Below are positions 18,030-26,835 of a stretch of DNA of 64,000 bases, piece by piece; position 1 is the stretch's first letter, and each line of letters begins with the position of its first letter. This DNA is from an uncultured Alphaproteobacteria bacterium (GTDB lineage: Bacteria > Pseudomonadota > Alphaproteobacteria > RF32 > CAG-239). Position numbers and translations under genes: made by a program. A model generated the notes under the pieces. It worked only from the letters and a program-made list of their open reading frames with translations. It did no database searches and was not told where the DNA came from. The stretch spans positions 27,090-91,089 of the forward strand of contig CALXTU010000005.1 of assembly GCA_944391495.1 (NCBI GenBank). Direction: 5' to 3'.

Positions 18030-18599
18030 TTACTTCTCCGAAAACTGATACAACGCTGCCGTATCGCCCAGGCCGGCAGGAGCCTGTCCGGATAACGGAT
18101 AATAGTTAAAATAAACGCTCAAAAGCGCCAAAGCGGCAACCGGCAGCACAACCTTTTCAAACGGAAAATGCGCATGCCCGCCGTTTTTTGCCTTCATCCA
18201 CTGATAAAATTTGGAAACATAGATAAATGTTAATGCGCCCAAAACCGTACTGAACAACAGCGGGTCAAGATAAAAAATTCCGATAACCCGCGCCTGATAA
18301 GGAATCTCGACATACATACCGCCGATGACGGCAACCGACAACGCCATCAAAATAAAATCTCGACCGGCAAAATGCCAGTTTTTCTTATCAAACCACAAAA
18401 TCAGCCAATAGCCCATCAAAGCCAGAAACGCTCCGGCCCATACACCGACCACGGCATCGTCAACCCCGTAGCGGCGAGCCACTTCCAAAGACGCCCCGAC
18501 CGCAACCGTGCAGACAGCGCAGGCCGGATTGGCCAGAGCCTTGCCCGCTCCGCCCAAAACAAAAGCCGGTACGGCAAATATCTTAAGCAATTTATGCAT
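18030..18599 (-). CDS. Polytopic membrane protein with an ACAVC motif, redox operon
   Basis: A 189-aa protein with an N-terminal hydrophobic segment ending at ALA-NPACAVCTVAVGASLEV, followed by about four more membrane helices (VVGVWAGAFLALMGYWLILW, FILMALSVAVIGGMYVE, LFSTVLGALTFIYV, VVLPVAALALLSVYF). The CAVC pair near the start would face the periplasm, beside the thioredoxin lipoprotein. A His-rich loop (NGGHAHFPFE) could bind metal. I start at 18599 (MHKLLKIF) because AAGGAT lies 9 nt upstream. No family name recognised; partner of the CPHC lipoprotein is inference. Confidence 0.65.
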   Translation of the reverse strand: MHKLLKIFAVPAFVLGGAGKALANPACAVCTVAVGASLEVARRYGVDDAVVGVWAGAFLALMGYWLILWFDKKNWHFAGRDFILMALSVAVIGGMYVEIPYQARVIGIFYLDPLLFSTVLGALTFIYVSKFYQWMKAKNGGHAHFPFEKVVLPVAALALLSVYFNYYPLSGQAPAGLGDTAALYQFSEK

Positions 18600-18618
18600 T
18601 TGTACTATCCTTTCCGCT

Positions 18619-19206
18619 TTATTCAATACAACAATCAACCGCTTTGCGGACAAAAGCTTTCATTTTCCCGAGAGCTGTCGTCGGTTTCGGTGCTTCGTCA
18701 TCTTTTTCTGCCGCAACCGGGACATCGTTTTTTTCCAGTTGAGCCGAAATCTTCTTAATATCTTCCAGATTGTCTTCAACCCACTTGACGTCGGCAACAT
18801 CAAGCATCTTCATATTAAGCCCCCAAAACAGACAATATAAATCATAAGCCTGATCAAAGAGTTTATAAGCCGCCTCTTTATGTCCCAAAGACTGTTGCTT
18901 GGTACCAACCTCCATCAAACGCATTGACGACGCCAGCAAATGCTTGGATATACACCAGACCTCACCCTCGTATTCGGGAATAACGCGCTGCATCAGATTC
19001 TTACGCAGCTCGCGAATATCCTGAATCAAATCATAGAAAGAAGTCTTACCCGTCTTGGCGCCGGAAAAAACCAAATGCTCTTCGATTGAAATCAAATTCA
19101 TAATCGCAATCGTCAAATCCTGGTCCGAAGACAAATCTTTCGGATTAACTTTTTTGGTTGCGTCGATTCTCTCAACAAACTCTTTAACATCTTTAGCTTT
19201 TTTCAT
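18619..19206 (-). CDS. Hypothetical helical protein, first gene of the ArsR/thioredoxin operon
   Basis: A 195-aa protein predicted almost entirely helical and soluble. Features are a charged N-terminus (MKKAKDVKEFVERIDATKKV), a central helical bundle (LTIAIMNLISIEEHLVFSGA), and a tail ending AFVRKAVDCCIE with a terminal Cys pair. An AT-rich region precedes it. The next gene starts 19 nt after its stop. No known domain. Confidence 0.6.
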   Translation of the reverse strand: MKKAKDVKEFVERIDATKKVNPKDLSSDQDLTIAIMNLISIEEHLVFSGAKTGKTSFYDLIQDIRELRKNLMQRVIPEYEGEVWCISKHLLASSMRLMEVGTKQQSLGHKEAAYKLFDQAYDLYCLFWGLNMKMLDVADVKWVEDNLEDIKKISAQLEKNDVPVAAEKDDEAPKPTTALGKMKAFVRKAVDCCIE

Positions 19207-19357
19207 CTTTGACTCCTAAAAATATCTCAAAAACTATATATAGTAATAATTATATATATTAAACTTGTCAAGTGTCAACTATATAATTAAGTATTTTTTT
19301 CACAACAATCGCTTGACTTTAAGCTGAAAATATGTTTTTTGTTACACAACAATGCAA

Positions 19358-19434
19358 GGTCTCGTAGCTCAGCTGGATAGAGCAACAGCCTTCTAAGCTG
19401 TGGGTCAGAGGTTCGAATCCTCTCGAGATCGCCA
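19358..19434 (+). tRNA. tRNA-Arg (TCT)
   Basis: 77 nt with encoded CCA. Acceptor GGTCTCG pairs with CGAGATC (one G-T), the D arm is GCTCAGCTGGATAGAGC, the anticodon loop CTTCTAA gives TCT, and AGAGG/CCTCT closes the T loop TTCGAAT. The last 19 nt are repeated 179 bp downstream. Confidence 0.95.
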
Positions 19435-19495
19435 ATAAAAAAACACCGCCTCGCGCGGTGTTTTTTGTTGCGTTCGAGGGAGGATGAGAACCTCT
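19416..19495 (+). repeat. 80-bp direct repeat, copy 1, starting in the tRNA-Arg 3' end
   Basis: Begins AATCCTCTCGAGATCGCCA (the last 19 nt of the tRNA), continues through the terminator and ends GAACCTCT. It matches 19595-19674 with one mismatch. The geometry resembles attL/attR identity blocks of elements that insert in tRNA 3' ends. Confidence 0.85.
19443..19466 (+). terminator. Terminator of tRNA-Arg (second copy at 19622-19645)
   Basis: ACACCGC / GCGGTGT stem with a 5-nt loop then six T. An almost identical hairpin recurs in the downstream duplicate, differing at one loop base. Confidence 0.85.
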
Positions 19496-19594
19496 TGGTT
19501 CGGAGCGGGTAGTTGGTGAGCACGAGTGTGGAGCGCAGCAAAACACGATGGGCGAACCTTACGACGCGAGGAGGACCCGCTTGCGGGAGTGCCC

Positions 19595-19674
19595 AATCCT
19601 CTCGAGATCGCCAATAAAAAAACACCGCCTTGCGCGGTGTTTTTTGTTGCGTTCGAGGGAGGATGAGAACCTCT
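19595..19674 (+). repeat. 80-bp direct repeat, copy 2
   Basis: Second copy, 179 bp downstream of copy 1. The 99 bp between copies (19496-19594) carry no open gene and include a CCCGC-TT-GCGGG dyad. No integrase lies next to it, so it is either an att scar or a local tandem duplication. Confidence 0.85.
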
Positions 19675-19770
19675 GCTTTTCTCCTTTCCGTCAGATTATT
19701 TTAACCTAAAATTAAAATATAAAAACTATACTAAAAATCAGTATTGAATTTCACAGACAGGATGACACAA

Positions 19771-20544
19771 ATGGAAAAATCTACTTGGATTGGTTTTATT
19801 GGCGGTATTGCTGCAGTTGGTTTCGGTATGGCTCTCAAGGGTGCTGACCCTCATGCTTTGATCAACCCGGCTGCATTTTTGATTATTTTTGCCGGTACCG
19901 CGGCGGCAATTTTTAATGCTTTTCCGATGCGGGAACTCAAAAAATTTCCCAAACTGCTCAAAATTATTTTTGCAGGACAAAATTTTACGCCGAAACAGGA
20001 AATTCTCGAACTTTTTGTTGCAACGGCTAAAGCTGCCAAACAAGAAGGCGTTATGGCTATTGAAAAAAAAGCTAATGATGTGGCTGATCCGTTTATTCGT
20101 TCAGCCATGACCATGGTTGCCGACGGTTTTAACGGCGATTTCATTTACAATGTTATTGACGCCGAAATCAAACAAATGGAAGAACGTCATCGCGCCGGTG
20201 CCCAAATCTTCGCTCAATGCGGTATGTACGCGCCGACCCTCGGCGTTCTGGGTGCGGTTATCGGCTTGATTGCTGCTCTGGGAAACCTGAGCGATATTGA
20301 CCAGCTCGGCCACTCTATCGCCGCAGCGTTCGTTGCAACGCTCTTGGGTATTTTTACCGGTTATGTCTGCTGGCACCCGTTTGCCAACAAGTTAAAACAA
20401 CTCAATACTGAAGAAGTCAACATCAAACGCATGGTACTTGAAGGGGCTTTAGCCTTGCAAGAAGGCGCTTCTTCCATTGCCATTGAATCTCGTCTGCAGG
20501 CATATATTCCGATGGCCGAGCGCAAATCAATGCGTGATGCTTAA
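19771..20544 (+). CDS. motA: Flagellar motor stator protein MotA/PomA type
   Basis: A 257-aa membrane protein with four helices: TWIGFIGGIAAVGFGMAL, AAFLIIFAGTAAAIFNAF, and the C-terminal pair APTLGVLGAVIGLIAALGNL and AAAFVATLLGIFTGYVCW. The TLGVLGAVIGLI block with its conserved Pro is the MotA signature. The cytoplasmic loop (about 60-150) contacts FliG in the family. I start at 19771 (MEKSTWIGF) because AGGA lies 9 nt upstream; TTG 19744 and ATG 19762 are less likely. motB follows after 25 nt. Confidence 0.9.
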   Translation: MEKSTWIGFIGGIAAVGFGMALKGADPHALINPAAFLIIFAGTAAAIFNAFPMRELKKFPKLLKIIFAGQNFTPKQEILELFVATAKAAKQEGVMAIEKKANDVADPFIRSAMTMVADGFNGDFIYNVIDAEIKQMEERHRAGAQIFAQCGMYAPTLGVLGAVIGLIAALGNLSDIDQLGHSIAAAFVATLLGIFTGYVCWHPFANKLKQLNTEEVNIKRMVLEGALALQEGASSIAIESRLQAYIPMAERKSMRDA

Positions 20545-20569
20545 AAACTAAATTCCGAGGATTAAGATA

Positions 20570-21232
20570 ATGGTAAAGAAAAAACCGACCCCGCCGCATC
20601 AAGAAGATCATCCCGATGAAACCTGGCTTATTCCTTATTCGGATTTGCTGACACTGCTGCTGGCTTTGTTCATCGTTTTGTTTGCTTCATCAAGTCTTGA
20701 CAAAAACAAAGCGGCGCAAATTCAATACGCTTTGGCGGCGGCTTTCGGCAACGGCGGCCTTGAAGATGAAACTGGCAACATCACCAGTTTTATCAACGAT
20801 GCCAAAGACATGAATCTGGAAGAAGAAGGTGTCATTATTTCTTCTGATGCCAACGGCGCAACTTTGGAAATGGCCTCGATTAACTTGTTCGACAAAGGTT
20901 CCGTCATTTTGAAACCGGAAGCTATTCCCGTCATCAAAAAAATCTCTTTGTTGCTCAACTCCAGTAAATACAAAAAATATCGTATCTCCGTTGAAGGTCA
21001 TACAGACGACACCAACGAATCAGATACCCTGCCCTCCAACTGGGAACTTTCCGGCGCGCGCGCCGGTGCCGTCGTCCGGAGTATGATTGGCAATAATATG
21101 GACATCAATCGCTTTAAGGCCGTCGGCCTGGCTGAAATATCTCCGGCCTACCCCAACAAAAACCCCTATGGCGAACCGATTCCCGAAAACCGTCTAAAAA
21201 ACCGCCGGGTTATTGTCCGCATAGAATTTTAA
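20570..21232 (+). CDS. motB: Flagellar motor stator protein MotB (OmpA-like domain)
   Basis: A 220-aa protein with one N-terminal helix carrying the proton-path aspartate D25 (PYSDLLTLLLALFIVLFASS). A plug/linker region follows, then a C-terminal peptidoglycan-binding OmpA domain (ISVEGHTDDTNESDTLPSNW ... ENRLKNRRVIVRIEF). With MotA it forms the ion-driven stator. The nagA gene begins only 15 nt after its stop. Confidence 0.93.
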   Translation: MVKKKPTPPHQEDHPDETWLIPYSDLLTLLLALFIVLFASSSLDKNKAAQIQYALAAAFGNGGLEDETGNITSFINDAKDMNLEEEGVIISSDANGATLEMASINLFDKGSVILKPEAIPVIKKISLLLNSSKYKKYRISVEGHTDDTNESDTLPSNWELSGARAGAVVRSMIGNNMDINRFKAVGLAEISPAYPNKNPYGEPIPENRLKNRRVIVRIEF

Positions 21233-21247
21233 GATAAGGAAATATCT

Positions 21248-22405
21248 ATGAAAACAGCAATTTGCCTGCATAATGCGACTGTCCTGACCGGATTTTCGAT
21301 AATGCATAATTGCGCCGTTTACATAAAGAATGACAAAATCGCAGATGTTTATAATGAGGAAAGATTCCGGCAAAAAAGATTCTCGCCGAAAGTTCAAATT
21401 ATTGACGTCGGCGGTGCCTATGTCATGCCTGGCATGATTGACACTCATATCCACGGCATCGGTGGTACTGGAGCCGATGATGCAAACAGCAAATCGATTC
21501 TGCATATGTCGGAAACACTTCCCGAATACGGAGTAACATCATTCATTCCGACCTGCTGCACCGCAACAGAACCGGAACTTTTAAAAAAGATAAAAGCCAT
21601 CACTCAGTCCATAGGTAAAGAAAGAGGCGCCCATATTTTGGGCATTCATCTTGAAGGTCCCTTTCTGTCGCCGGAACGCATCGGTGCCCAATCGGCAACC
21701 GGAATATCTCCGGTTGATTTACCCCTGATGCAACGCCTGTATAAAGCCTGCAAAGGCAAACTGATTAACATGACCGTGGCTCCCGAGCTCAAAGGTATGC
21801 GAGAGCTGGCTCTGTACTGCATAGAAAAAAATATTGTACTTCAGGCCGGCCACACCAATGCAACTTATGACCAAATGATGGAAGGTCTGCAGGCGGGAAT
21901 AATGCACGTCACCCACCTGTTTAATGCCATGCGACCGATGCATCACCGGGAACCGGGAGTGGTCGGCGCAGTGCTGATTCACCCGGAAATTTCCTGCGAA
22001 ATCATCGGCGACGGCGTTCATATCAACCCGAATCTGATTCATCTGTTGTTAAAGAGCAAACCTTTAAGCCAGATTGTTTTAATTACCGATGCGCTGTATC
22101 CGGCCAAAACAGATTTATCCAAAACGCCGGATCTTTATCTGGACAAATGTTTTTACCGCAAAGAAGACCATGTCATTAACGGATCGGCCATCTCCATGCT
22201 GGACGGCTTCCGCAATCTGATATCCTGGGGTATCCCGATTGAAAAAGCTGTACGTATGGCCTCAACCAATCCGGCCCAAATTATGCGTCAGAAGACCAAA
22301 GGACTGCTCATTCCGGGATATGATGCCGATGTCATTGTTCTGGACAAAGACCTTAATTTAATTTATACCATTATCGACGGACAATTTTTTAAAGGAAAAA
22401 AATAA
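21248..22405 (+). CDS. nagA: N-acetylglucosamine-6-phosphate deacetylase
   Basis: A 385-aa amidohydrolase converting GlcNAc-6-P to GlcN-6-P. Metal-site blocks are DTHIHGIGGTGADD, HLEGPFLSPERIGAQS, LQAGHTNATYDQMMEGLQAG, MHVTHLFNAMRPMHHREPGV and the catalytic Asp in VLITDAL. Its stop overlaps the nagB start by one base (TAATG). It directly follows motB, so the flagellar stator and amino-sugar genes may share a transcript. Confidence 0.95.
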   Translation: MKTAICLHNATVLTGFSIMHNCAVYIKNDKIADVYNEERFRQKRFSPKVQIIDVGGAYVMPGMIDTHIHGIGGTGADDANSKSILHMSETLPEYGVTSFIPTCCTATEPELLKKIKAITQSIGKERGAHILGIHLEGPFLSPERIGAQSATGISPVDLPLMQRLYKACKGKLINMTVAPELKGMRELALYCIEKNIVLQAGHTNATYDQMMEGLQAGIMHVTHLFNAMRPMHHREPGVVGAVLIHPEISCEIIGDGVHINPNLIHLLLKSKPLSQIVLITDALYPAKTDLSKTPDLYLDKCFYRKEDHVINGSAISMLDGFRNLISWGIPIEKAVRMASTNPAQIMRQKTKGLLIPGYDADVIVLDKDLNLIYTIIDGQFFKGKK

Positions 22406-23196
22406 TGCGCGTTGTTATCAAAGATTCTTCCGCCGACTGTTCTTCCTGGACAGCCGGATATATTGCCTACCGCATCAAAAAAGCGGCTCCGACGGCCAAA
22501 AAACCTTTTGTCCTCGGTTTGCCGACGGGCTCAACACCGTTGGGCGTTTACAAAGAGCTGATTAAACTCTACCAAAACAAAAAAGTTTCTTTTGAACATG
22601 TCGTAACTTTTAATATGGATGAATATGTCGGTCTGCCGCCCGAAGATAAAAACAGCTACCATTATTTTATGCAGGAAAACTTTTTCAAATACGTCAATAT
22701 TCACCCCAAGAATATTCATATCCTGAACGGCATGACCAAAGACTACGCTGCCGAATGTGAAAACTATGAAAGAGCCATTCAGGCCTACGGCGGCATAGAT
22801 TTGTTGCTCGGCGGAGTCGGAACGGACGGTCATATAGCTTTTAACGAGCCTTTTTCATCACTGTCTTCGCGCACGCGCATCAAAACTCTGGCTCCGTCAA
22901 CCATAAAAGACAACTCCCGTTTCTTCAATAATGACATATCCCAAGTCCCGACCCAGGCGCTGACCATCGGTATCGGAACGATTATGGATGCCAAAGAAGT
23001 TATCATTATGGCTCTGGGCGCCAACAAAGCGGAGGCCATCCGTCAGGGGATTGAAGGCTGTGTCAATCATTTATGGCCGATAACGGCTTTACAGCAACAC
23101 CGCTACGGTATTATCGTCTGCGATAAAGAGGCAGCTTCCGGATTATCAAAAAACACCGTCGGCTATTTCAAAAGTATTGAAAGCCCTGCTTCATAA
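22405..23196 (+). CDS. nagB: Glucosamine-6-phosphate deaminase
   Basis: A 263-aa enzyme converting GlcN-6-P to fructose-6-P and ammonia. Family blocks are LGLPTGSTPLGVYKEL, FNMDEYVGLPPEDKNSY (catalytic Asp), LGGVGTDGHIAFNEPFSS (second Asp and general-base His) and IMALGANKAEAIRQGIEG. Coupled to nagA by overlapping stop and start, it completes the GlcNAc-6-P catabolic pair, usable for diet or mucin GlcNAc or recycled peptidoglycan. Confidence 0.95.
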   Translation: MRVVIKDSSADCSSWTAGYIAYRIKKAAPTAKKPFVLGLPTGSTPLGVYKELIKLYQNKKVSFEHVVTFNMDEYVGLPPEDKNSYHYFMQENFFKYVNIHPKNIHILNGMTKDYAAECENYERAIQAYGGIDLLLGGVGTDGHIAFNEPFSSLSSRTRIKTLAPSTIKDNSRFFNNDISQVPTQALTIGIGTIMDAKEVIIMALGANKAEAIRQGIEGCVNHLWPITALQQHRYGIIVCDKEAASGLSKNTVGYFKSIESPAS

Positions 23197-23202
23197 ACAG
23201 CC

Positions 23203-23238
23203 AAAAAAAAGCTCCGTTAAAAAACGGAGCTTTTTTTT
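23203..23238. terminator. Bidirectional terminator between nagB and pheT
   Basis: GCTCCGTT / AACGGAGC stem with an AAAA loop, flanked by A8 on one side and T8 on the other. It serves both convergent operons. Confidence 0.9.
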
Positions 23239-23247
23239 GCGAACAAT

Positions 23248-25641
23248 TTATGCATCACGCAGCTGTGCCGAAGAAATTTTCTTCTTTACTTCTACCTCAA
23301 CTTTATTCATCAGCGTTTCAATATCCTGATCGCTGAAAGTTGTCGTCTTCGGCTGGAAAGTGATAGCCAGCGCAATCGATTTTTTGCCCTGCGGCAGGTT
23401 TTCGCCTTCATAGACGTCAAACACCCGCACGCTGCCGATATAGTTTCTGTCGGCATTTCTGGCGGCCGCCATGACATCATCGGCATGAACAGCTGCATCG
23501 ACAATAAAAGCCATATCTTTGTCAACCGGCTGCAAAGCGGACAATTCAAGTTTTTTCTTCGCTTTGTCTTTATTGCCGCGCGGCAGCGGAATGTTGTCCA
23601 AAAAGACTTCAAAAGCCTCTACCCGTTGCTTGATACCGAATTTTTTGATAATCTGCGGATGCAGCTCGCCGAAGTAGGCAACCACATTGCTCCCGAGCCG
23701 CAAAGCGCCGCTGCGTCCCGGATGATAGTACGACGGCGCATCGGTTGAAACCCGGACACTGTCAAACGGACCGTTTGCCGCGGCAATAACCGCCAAAGCA
23801 TCGGCCTTAACATCAAAGACGTCAAACGGACGTTCTTCTTTCAGCCAGTGTTTTTTTCCGGTCATACCGCTGCGGATACCGCCGGCTGCCAGTCTTTGCT
23901 CACCCGGCTTACGTCCGTAAAATTCCGGTCCGCATTCAAACAAACAGATGTCGACATAACCGCGAGCAATATTGTTTTTAAGCCCCAACAGCAGATTAAC
24001 CAGAACCGAGGGCCGCATTTCATCAAGCTCGGCCGTAATCGGATTACACAGTAACACCGGTTCCGCAACCCGCCGGAAATCTTTGGCCAGTTTTGAATCG
24101 GTAAAACTCCAGGTAACCGTTTCCAGCAATCCTCTGGAAGCCAATTCATGCTTCACCGTAACCACCCGGTGCTGTTCCGGGGTTAAAACCTGCGACGGAA
24201 AATAAGCCCTCGGCATTGAAACGGCAGGGATATTATCCAGACCGATCATCCGCACGACCTCTTCAATCAAATCATGCTCCCCTTCTATATCGCCGCGCCA
24301 GGTCGGTGCCGTCGCCCATATTTTATCACCGTCTTCACGCGTTGCAAAACCGAGACGGTTCAATATTTCGACAATCTTGGCCGGAGCAATATCCAGACCG
24401 ATAAAGCTCTTTAACCGCGCCGGGCGGATATAAGTCGTCACCGGCTGATAATTCTCTTCGCCGGCAATTTCAATTTCCGAAGCCTCACCGCCGCAAATTT
24501 CCAAAATCAGCTGCGTGGCATAATCGGAACCGAGAACGTTTGAATTCGGATCAACCCAGCGCTCATAACGATAGCGTGAATCCGAATCAATCTGGAACTT
24601 GCGTCCCGTCCGGGCAATACAGGCCGGAGCAAACAACGCGCTCTCCAGCAGCACGTTGACCGTGTCCGCCGAACACCCCTTCTCTGCACCGCCCATGACG
24701 CCGCCCAGACACTGGATTCCCTCATCATCGCAAATTCCGAGCGCCTGATCGTCCAGCGAATATTCTTTCTCATCCAACGCTACAAACTTTTCGCCGTTTT
24801 TGGCCATCCGCACGCAAATATTACCCTTAAGTTTATCCGCATCAAAAACGTGCAGCGGCCGCGCCATGTCATAATTGATATAGTTGGTAATATCAACCAG
24901 CGGCGAAATTGAGCGCAGCCCGATGGCTGTCAGCCGGTCTTTCATCCACTTCGGTGTTTCGGCCTTGTTATTGACGCCGCGGATATAACGCGCCGTATAC
25001 ACCGGACAAGCTTTAAAATCTTCAACCGTTACTTTAATCGGTGATTTGAAGCTGCCGTTTTGACGATTAATTTTCAACGGCTTCAATGTCCCGAGACCGG
25101 CCGCGGCCAAATCTCTGGCCACGCCGCGTACGCCCAGACATTCGGCACGGTTCGGCGTAATCGCGATATCAAATACCGGATCAGCCTTGTAAACTTCGGC
25201 CAGAGTTAAACCTAACGGTGCATTGGCCGGCAATTCGATAATGCCTTCATGATTCGTGCCGACGCCGATTTCATCTTCGGCACACATCATGCCGAAACTT
25301 TCCACGCCGCGGATTTTACCAACCTTTATTTCCTCCTTAAACAGCGGAATATAAGCACCGACCTGCGCCAAAATACCGACCAGACCGACCTTGACGTTCG
25401 GTGCGCCGCAGACAATCTGTCGTATTGTCGTACCGTCATTGACTTTCAGGACATGAAGATGATCGGAATCCGGATGGGCTGCCACCTCTTCGATTCTGGC
25501 GGTAACAAAACCGTTCATGTTTTCAAACGGATTAATAACCTCCTCAACCTCCAGACCGATTTTAGTCAGCGTTTCCGCAATCTTCTCAACGCTGGCTTCT
25601 GTCTCCAGATGTTCTTTCAACCAGGATAATGTAAATTTCAT
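23248..25641 (-). CDS. pheT: Phenylalanyl-tRNA synthetase beta subunit
   Basis: A 797-aa subunit starting MKFTLSWLKEHLETEASVEK. An N-terminal tRNA-binding OB domain (about 40-150, DSDHLHVLKVNDG ... IVCGAPNVKVG), the B3/B4 editing region, B5, the catalytic-like core and a C-terminal FDX-ACB domain (LSALQPVDKDMAFIVDAAVH) are all in order. Full family length. It lies 10 nt after pheS. Confidence 0.97.
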   Translation of the reverse strand: MKFTLSWLKEHLETEASVEKIAETLTKIGLEVEEVINPFENMNGFVTARIEEVAAHPDSDHLHVLKVNDGTTIRQIVCGAPNVKVGLVGILAQVGAYIPLFKEEIKVGKIRGVESFGMMCAEDEIGVGTNHEGIIELPANAPLGLTLAEVYKADPVFDIAITPNRAECLGVRGVARDLAAAGLGTLKPLKINRQNGSFKSPIKVTVEDFKACPVYTARYIRGVNNKAETPKWMKDRLTAIGLRSISPLVDITNYINYDMARPLHVFDADKLKGNICVRMAKNGEKFVALDEKEYSLDDQALGICDDEGIQCLGGVMGGAEKGCSADTVNVLLESALFAPACIARTGRKFQIDSDSRYRYERWVDPNSNVLGSDYATQLILEICGGEASEIEIAGEENYQPVTTYIRPARLKSFIGLDIAPAKIVEILNRLGFATREDGDKIWATAPTWRGDIEGEHDLIEEVVRMIGLDNIPAVSMPRAYFPSQVLTPEQHRVVTVKHELASRGLLETVTWSFTDSKLAKDFRRVAEPVLLCNPITAELDEMRPSVLVNLLLGLKNNIARGYVDICLFECGPEFYGRKPGEQRLAAGGIRSGMTGKKHWLKEERPFDVFDVKADALAVIAAANGPFDSVRVSTDAPSYYHPGRSGALRLGSNVVAYFGELHPQIIKKFGIKQRVEAFEVFLDNIPLPRGNKDKAKKKLELSALQPVDKDMAFIVDAAVHADDVMAAARNADRNYIGSVRVFDVYEGENLPQGKKSIALAITFQPKTTTFSDQDIETLMNKVEVEVKKKISSAQLRDA

Positions 25642-25651
25642 TTTATCTCTC

Positions 25652-26755
25652 CTATCTCGTCAAGCCGCCGTTATTGCTTAAACCGCCGGTCATCGACGAT
25701 TCGTCCAAAGGCATAAAGCCGTAATGTTTCAGCCAGCGTATATCCGATTCAAAAAACGTGCGCAAATCCGGAATTCCGTATTTCAGCATCGCCAGACGAT
25801 CCAGTCCGACACCGAAGGCAAACCCCTGATATTCTTCCGGATCAATACCGCAGGCCTTCAAAACATTCGGATGCACCATACCGCAGCCGAGAATCTCCAG
25901 CCAGTCACTGCCGGCACCGATTTTAAGCTCGGTTTTGCTTTTTTTGCAACCGATATCCATTTCGGCCGACGGTTCGGTAAACGGAAAATACGACGGCCGG
26001 TAGCGCACCGGAACATCGTCCAGTTCAAAAAAGGCTTTGACAAAGTCATACAGACACCCTTTCAGATTGGCAAAAGTCGTCGTTTTGTCAACAACCAGCC
26101 CCTCCACCTGATGAAACATCGGCGTATGCGTGGCATCATAATCCGAACGATATGTCCGCCCCGGCGCAATAATGCGAATCGGCGGCTGCTTTTTCTCCAT
26201 CGTACGGATTTGTACGGCCGAAGTTTGTGTCCTGACAACATAGCTGTCATCAAAATTATCGCTTTCCGGATTCGGAATATAAAACGTGTCCTGCATCTGA
26301 CGCGCCGGATGATTTGCCGGCGTGTTCAACGCATTAAAGTTATGAAACTGATCTTCGATATCCGGCCCGTCGGCAACTTCAAAACCCATCTCACCAAAGA
26401 TGGCGACAACTTCTTCATAAATTTTTGAAACCGGATGAATACGTCCGATATTTTCGTCCCGAACCGGCAAAGTGACATCAATCGTTTCCGTTTTCAGTTT
26501 TTCATCAAGCTCTTTGGCAGCGAGTTCCTGTTTCCTGATCTCCAGTGCTTTTTCAATCTCGCCTTTAACCGAATTTAACTGCTGCCCGAACTGCTTTCTC
26601 GCCTCTATATCCAAACCGGAAAGCCCTTTCATCTGCTCGGTCAGGCTGCCTTTTTTGCCCAATACGGCCACCCTGATATCTTCCAGAGCTTTCACATCTG
26701 CGGCGCCGTTAATTTCTTCCAGGACCTGAATTTTCAAATTATCAATATTTTCCAT
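25652..26755 (-). CDS. pheS: Phenylalanyl-tRNA synthetase alpha subunit
   Basis: A 367-aa class II synthetase subunit. An N-terminal coiled coil (about 1-90) precedes the catalytic core with motif 1 (ADGPDIEDQFHNFNALNTP), motif 2 (TYRSDYDATHTPMFHQVEG) and motif 3 (GFAFGVGLDRLAMLKYGIPD). A C-terminal Gly/Asn-rich tail (MTGGLSNNGGLTR) extends slightly past the usual end. It follows rplT and a hairpin at 26777-26813. Confidence 0.96.
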   Translation of the reverse strand: MENIDNLKIQVLEEINGAADVKALEDIRVAVLGKKGSLTEQMKGLSGLDIEARKQFGQQLNSVKGEIEKALEIRKQELAAKELDEKLKTETIDVTLPVRDENIGRIHPVSKIYEEVVAIFGEMGFEVADGPDIEDQFHNFNALNTPANHPARQMQDTFYIPNPESDNFDDSYVVRTQTSAVQIRTMEKKQPPIRIIAPGRTYRSDYDATHTPMFHQVEGLVVDKTTTFANLKGCLYDFVKAFFELDDVPVRYRPSYFPFTEPSAEMDIGCKKSKTELKIGAGSDWLEILGCGMVHPNVLKACGIDPEEYQGFAFGVGLDRLAMLKYGIPDLRTFFESDIRWLKHYGFMPLDESSMTGGLSNNGGLTR

Positions 26756-26776
26756 CGTTTCACCGTTTTTAAAATT

Positions 26777-26813
26777 AAAAAGAGTCTTACCTGATCGCTC
26801 AAGCAGGACTCTT
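26777..26813 (-). terminator. Hairpin between rplT and pheS, terminator or attenuator
   Basis: Minus-strand stem AAGAGTC / GACTCTT, with an inner CCTG/CAGG extension and a small bulge, followed by TTTAATTTT. It would end rpmI-rplT mRNA or reduce readthrough into pheST. I looked for a Phe-rich leader peptide in the gap and found none. Confidence 0.65.
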
Positions 26814-26835
26814 CGGATATATGTTTAGAAAAAAA

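Noticed and set aside
19287..19625. Minus-strand frame of 112 codons across tRNA-Arg
   Set aside because: Reads through the tRNA and its duplicated 3' end; a well-known type of false gene call.
25724..26428. 234-codon plus-strand frame
   Set aside because: Antisense of pheS; the synthetase motifs on the other strand are unambiguous.
26756..26835. Phenylalanine leader peptide ahead of pheST
   Set aside because: A hairpin is present but no short frame with Phe codons is found between rplT and pheS.
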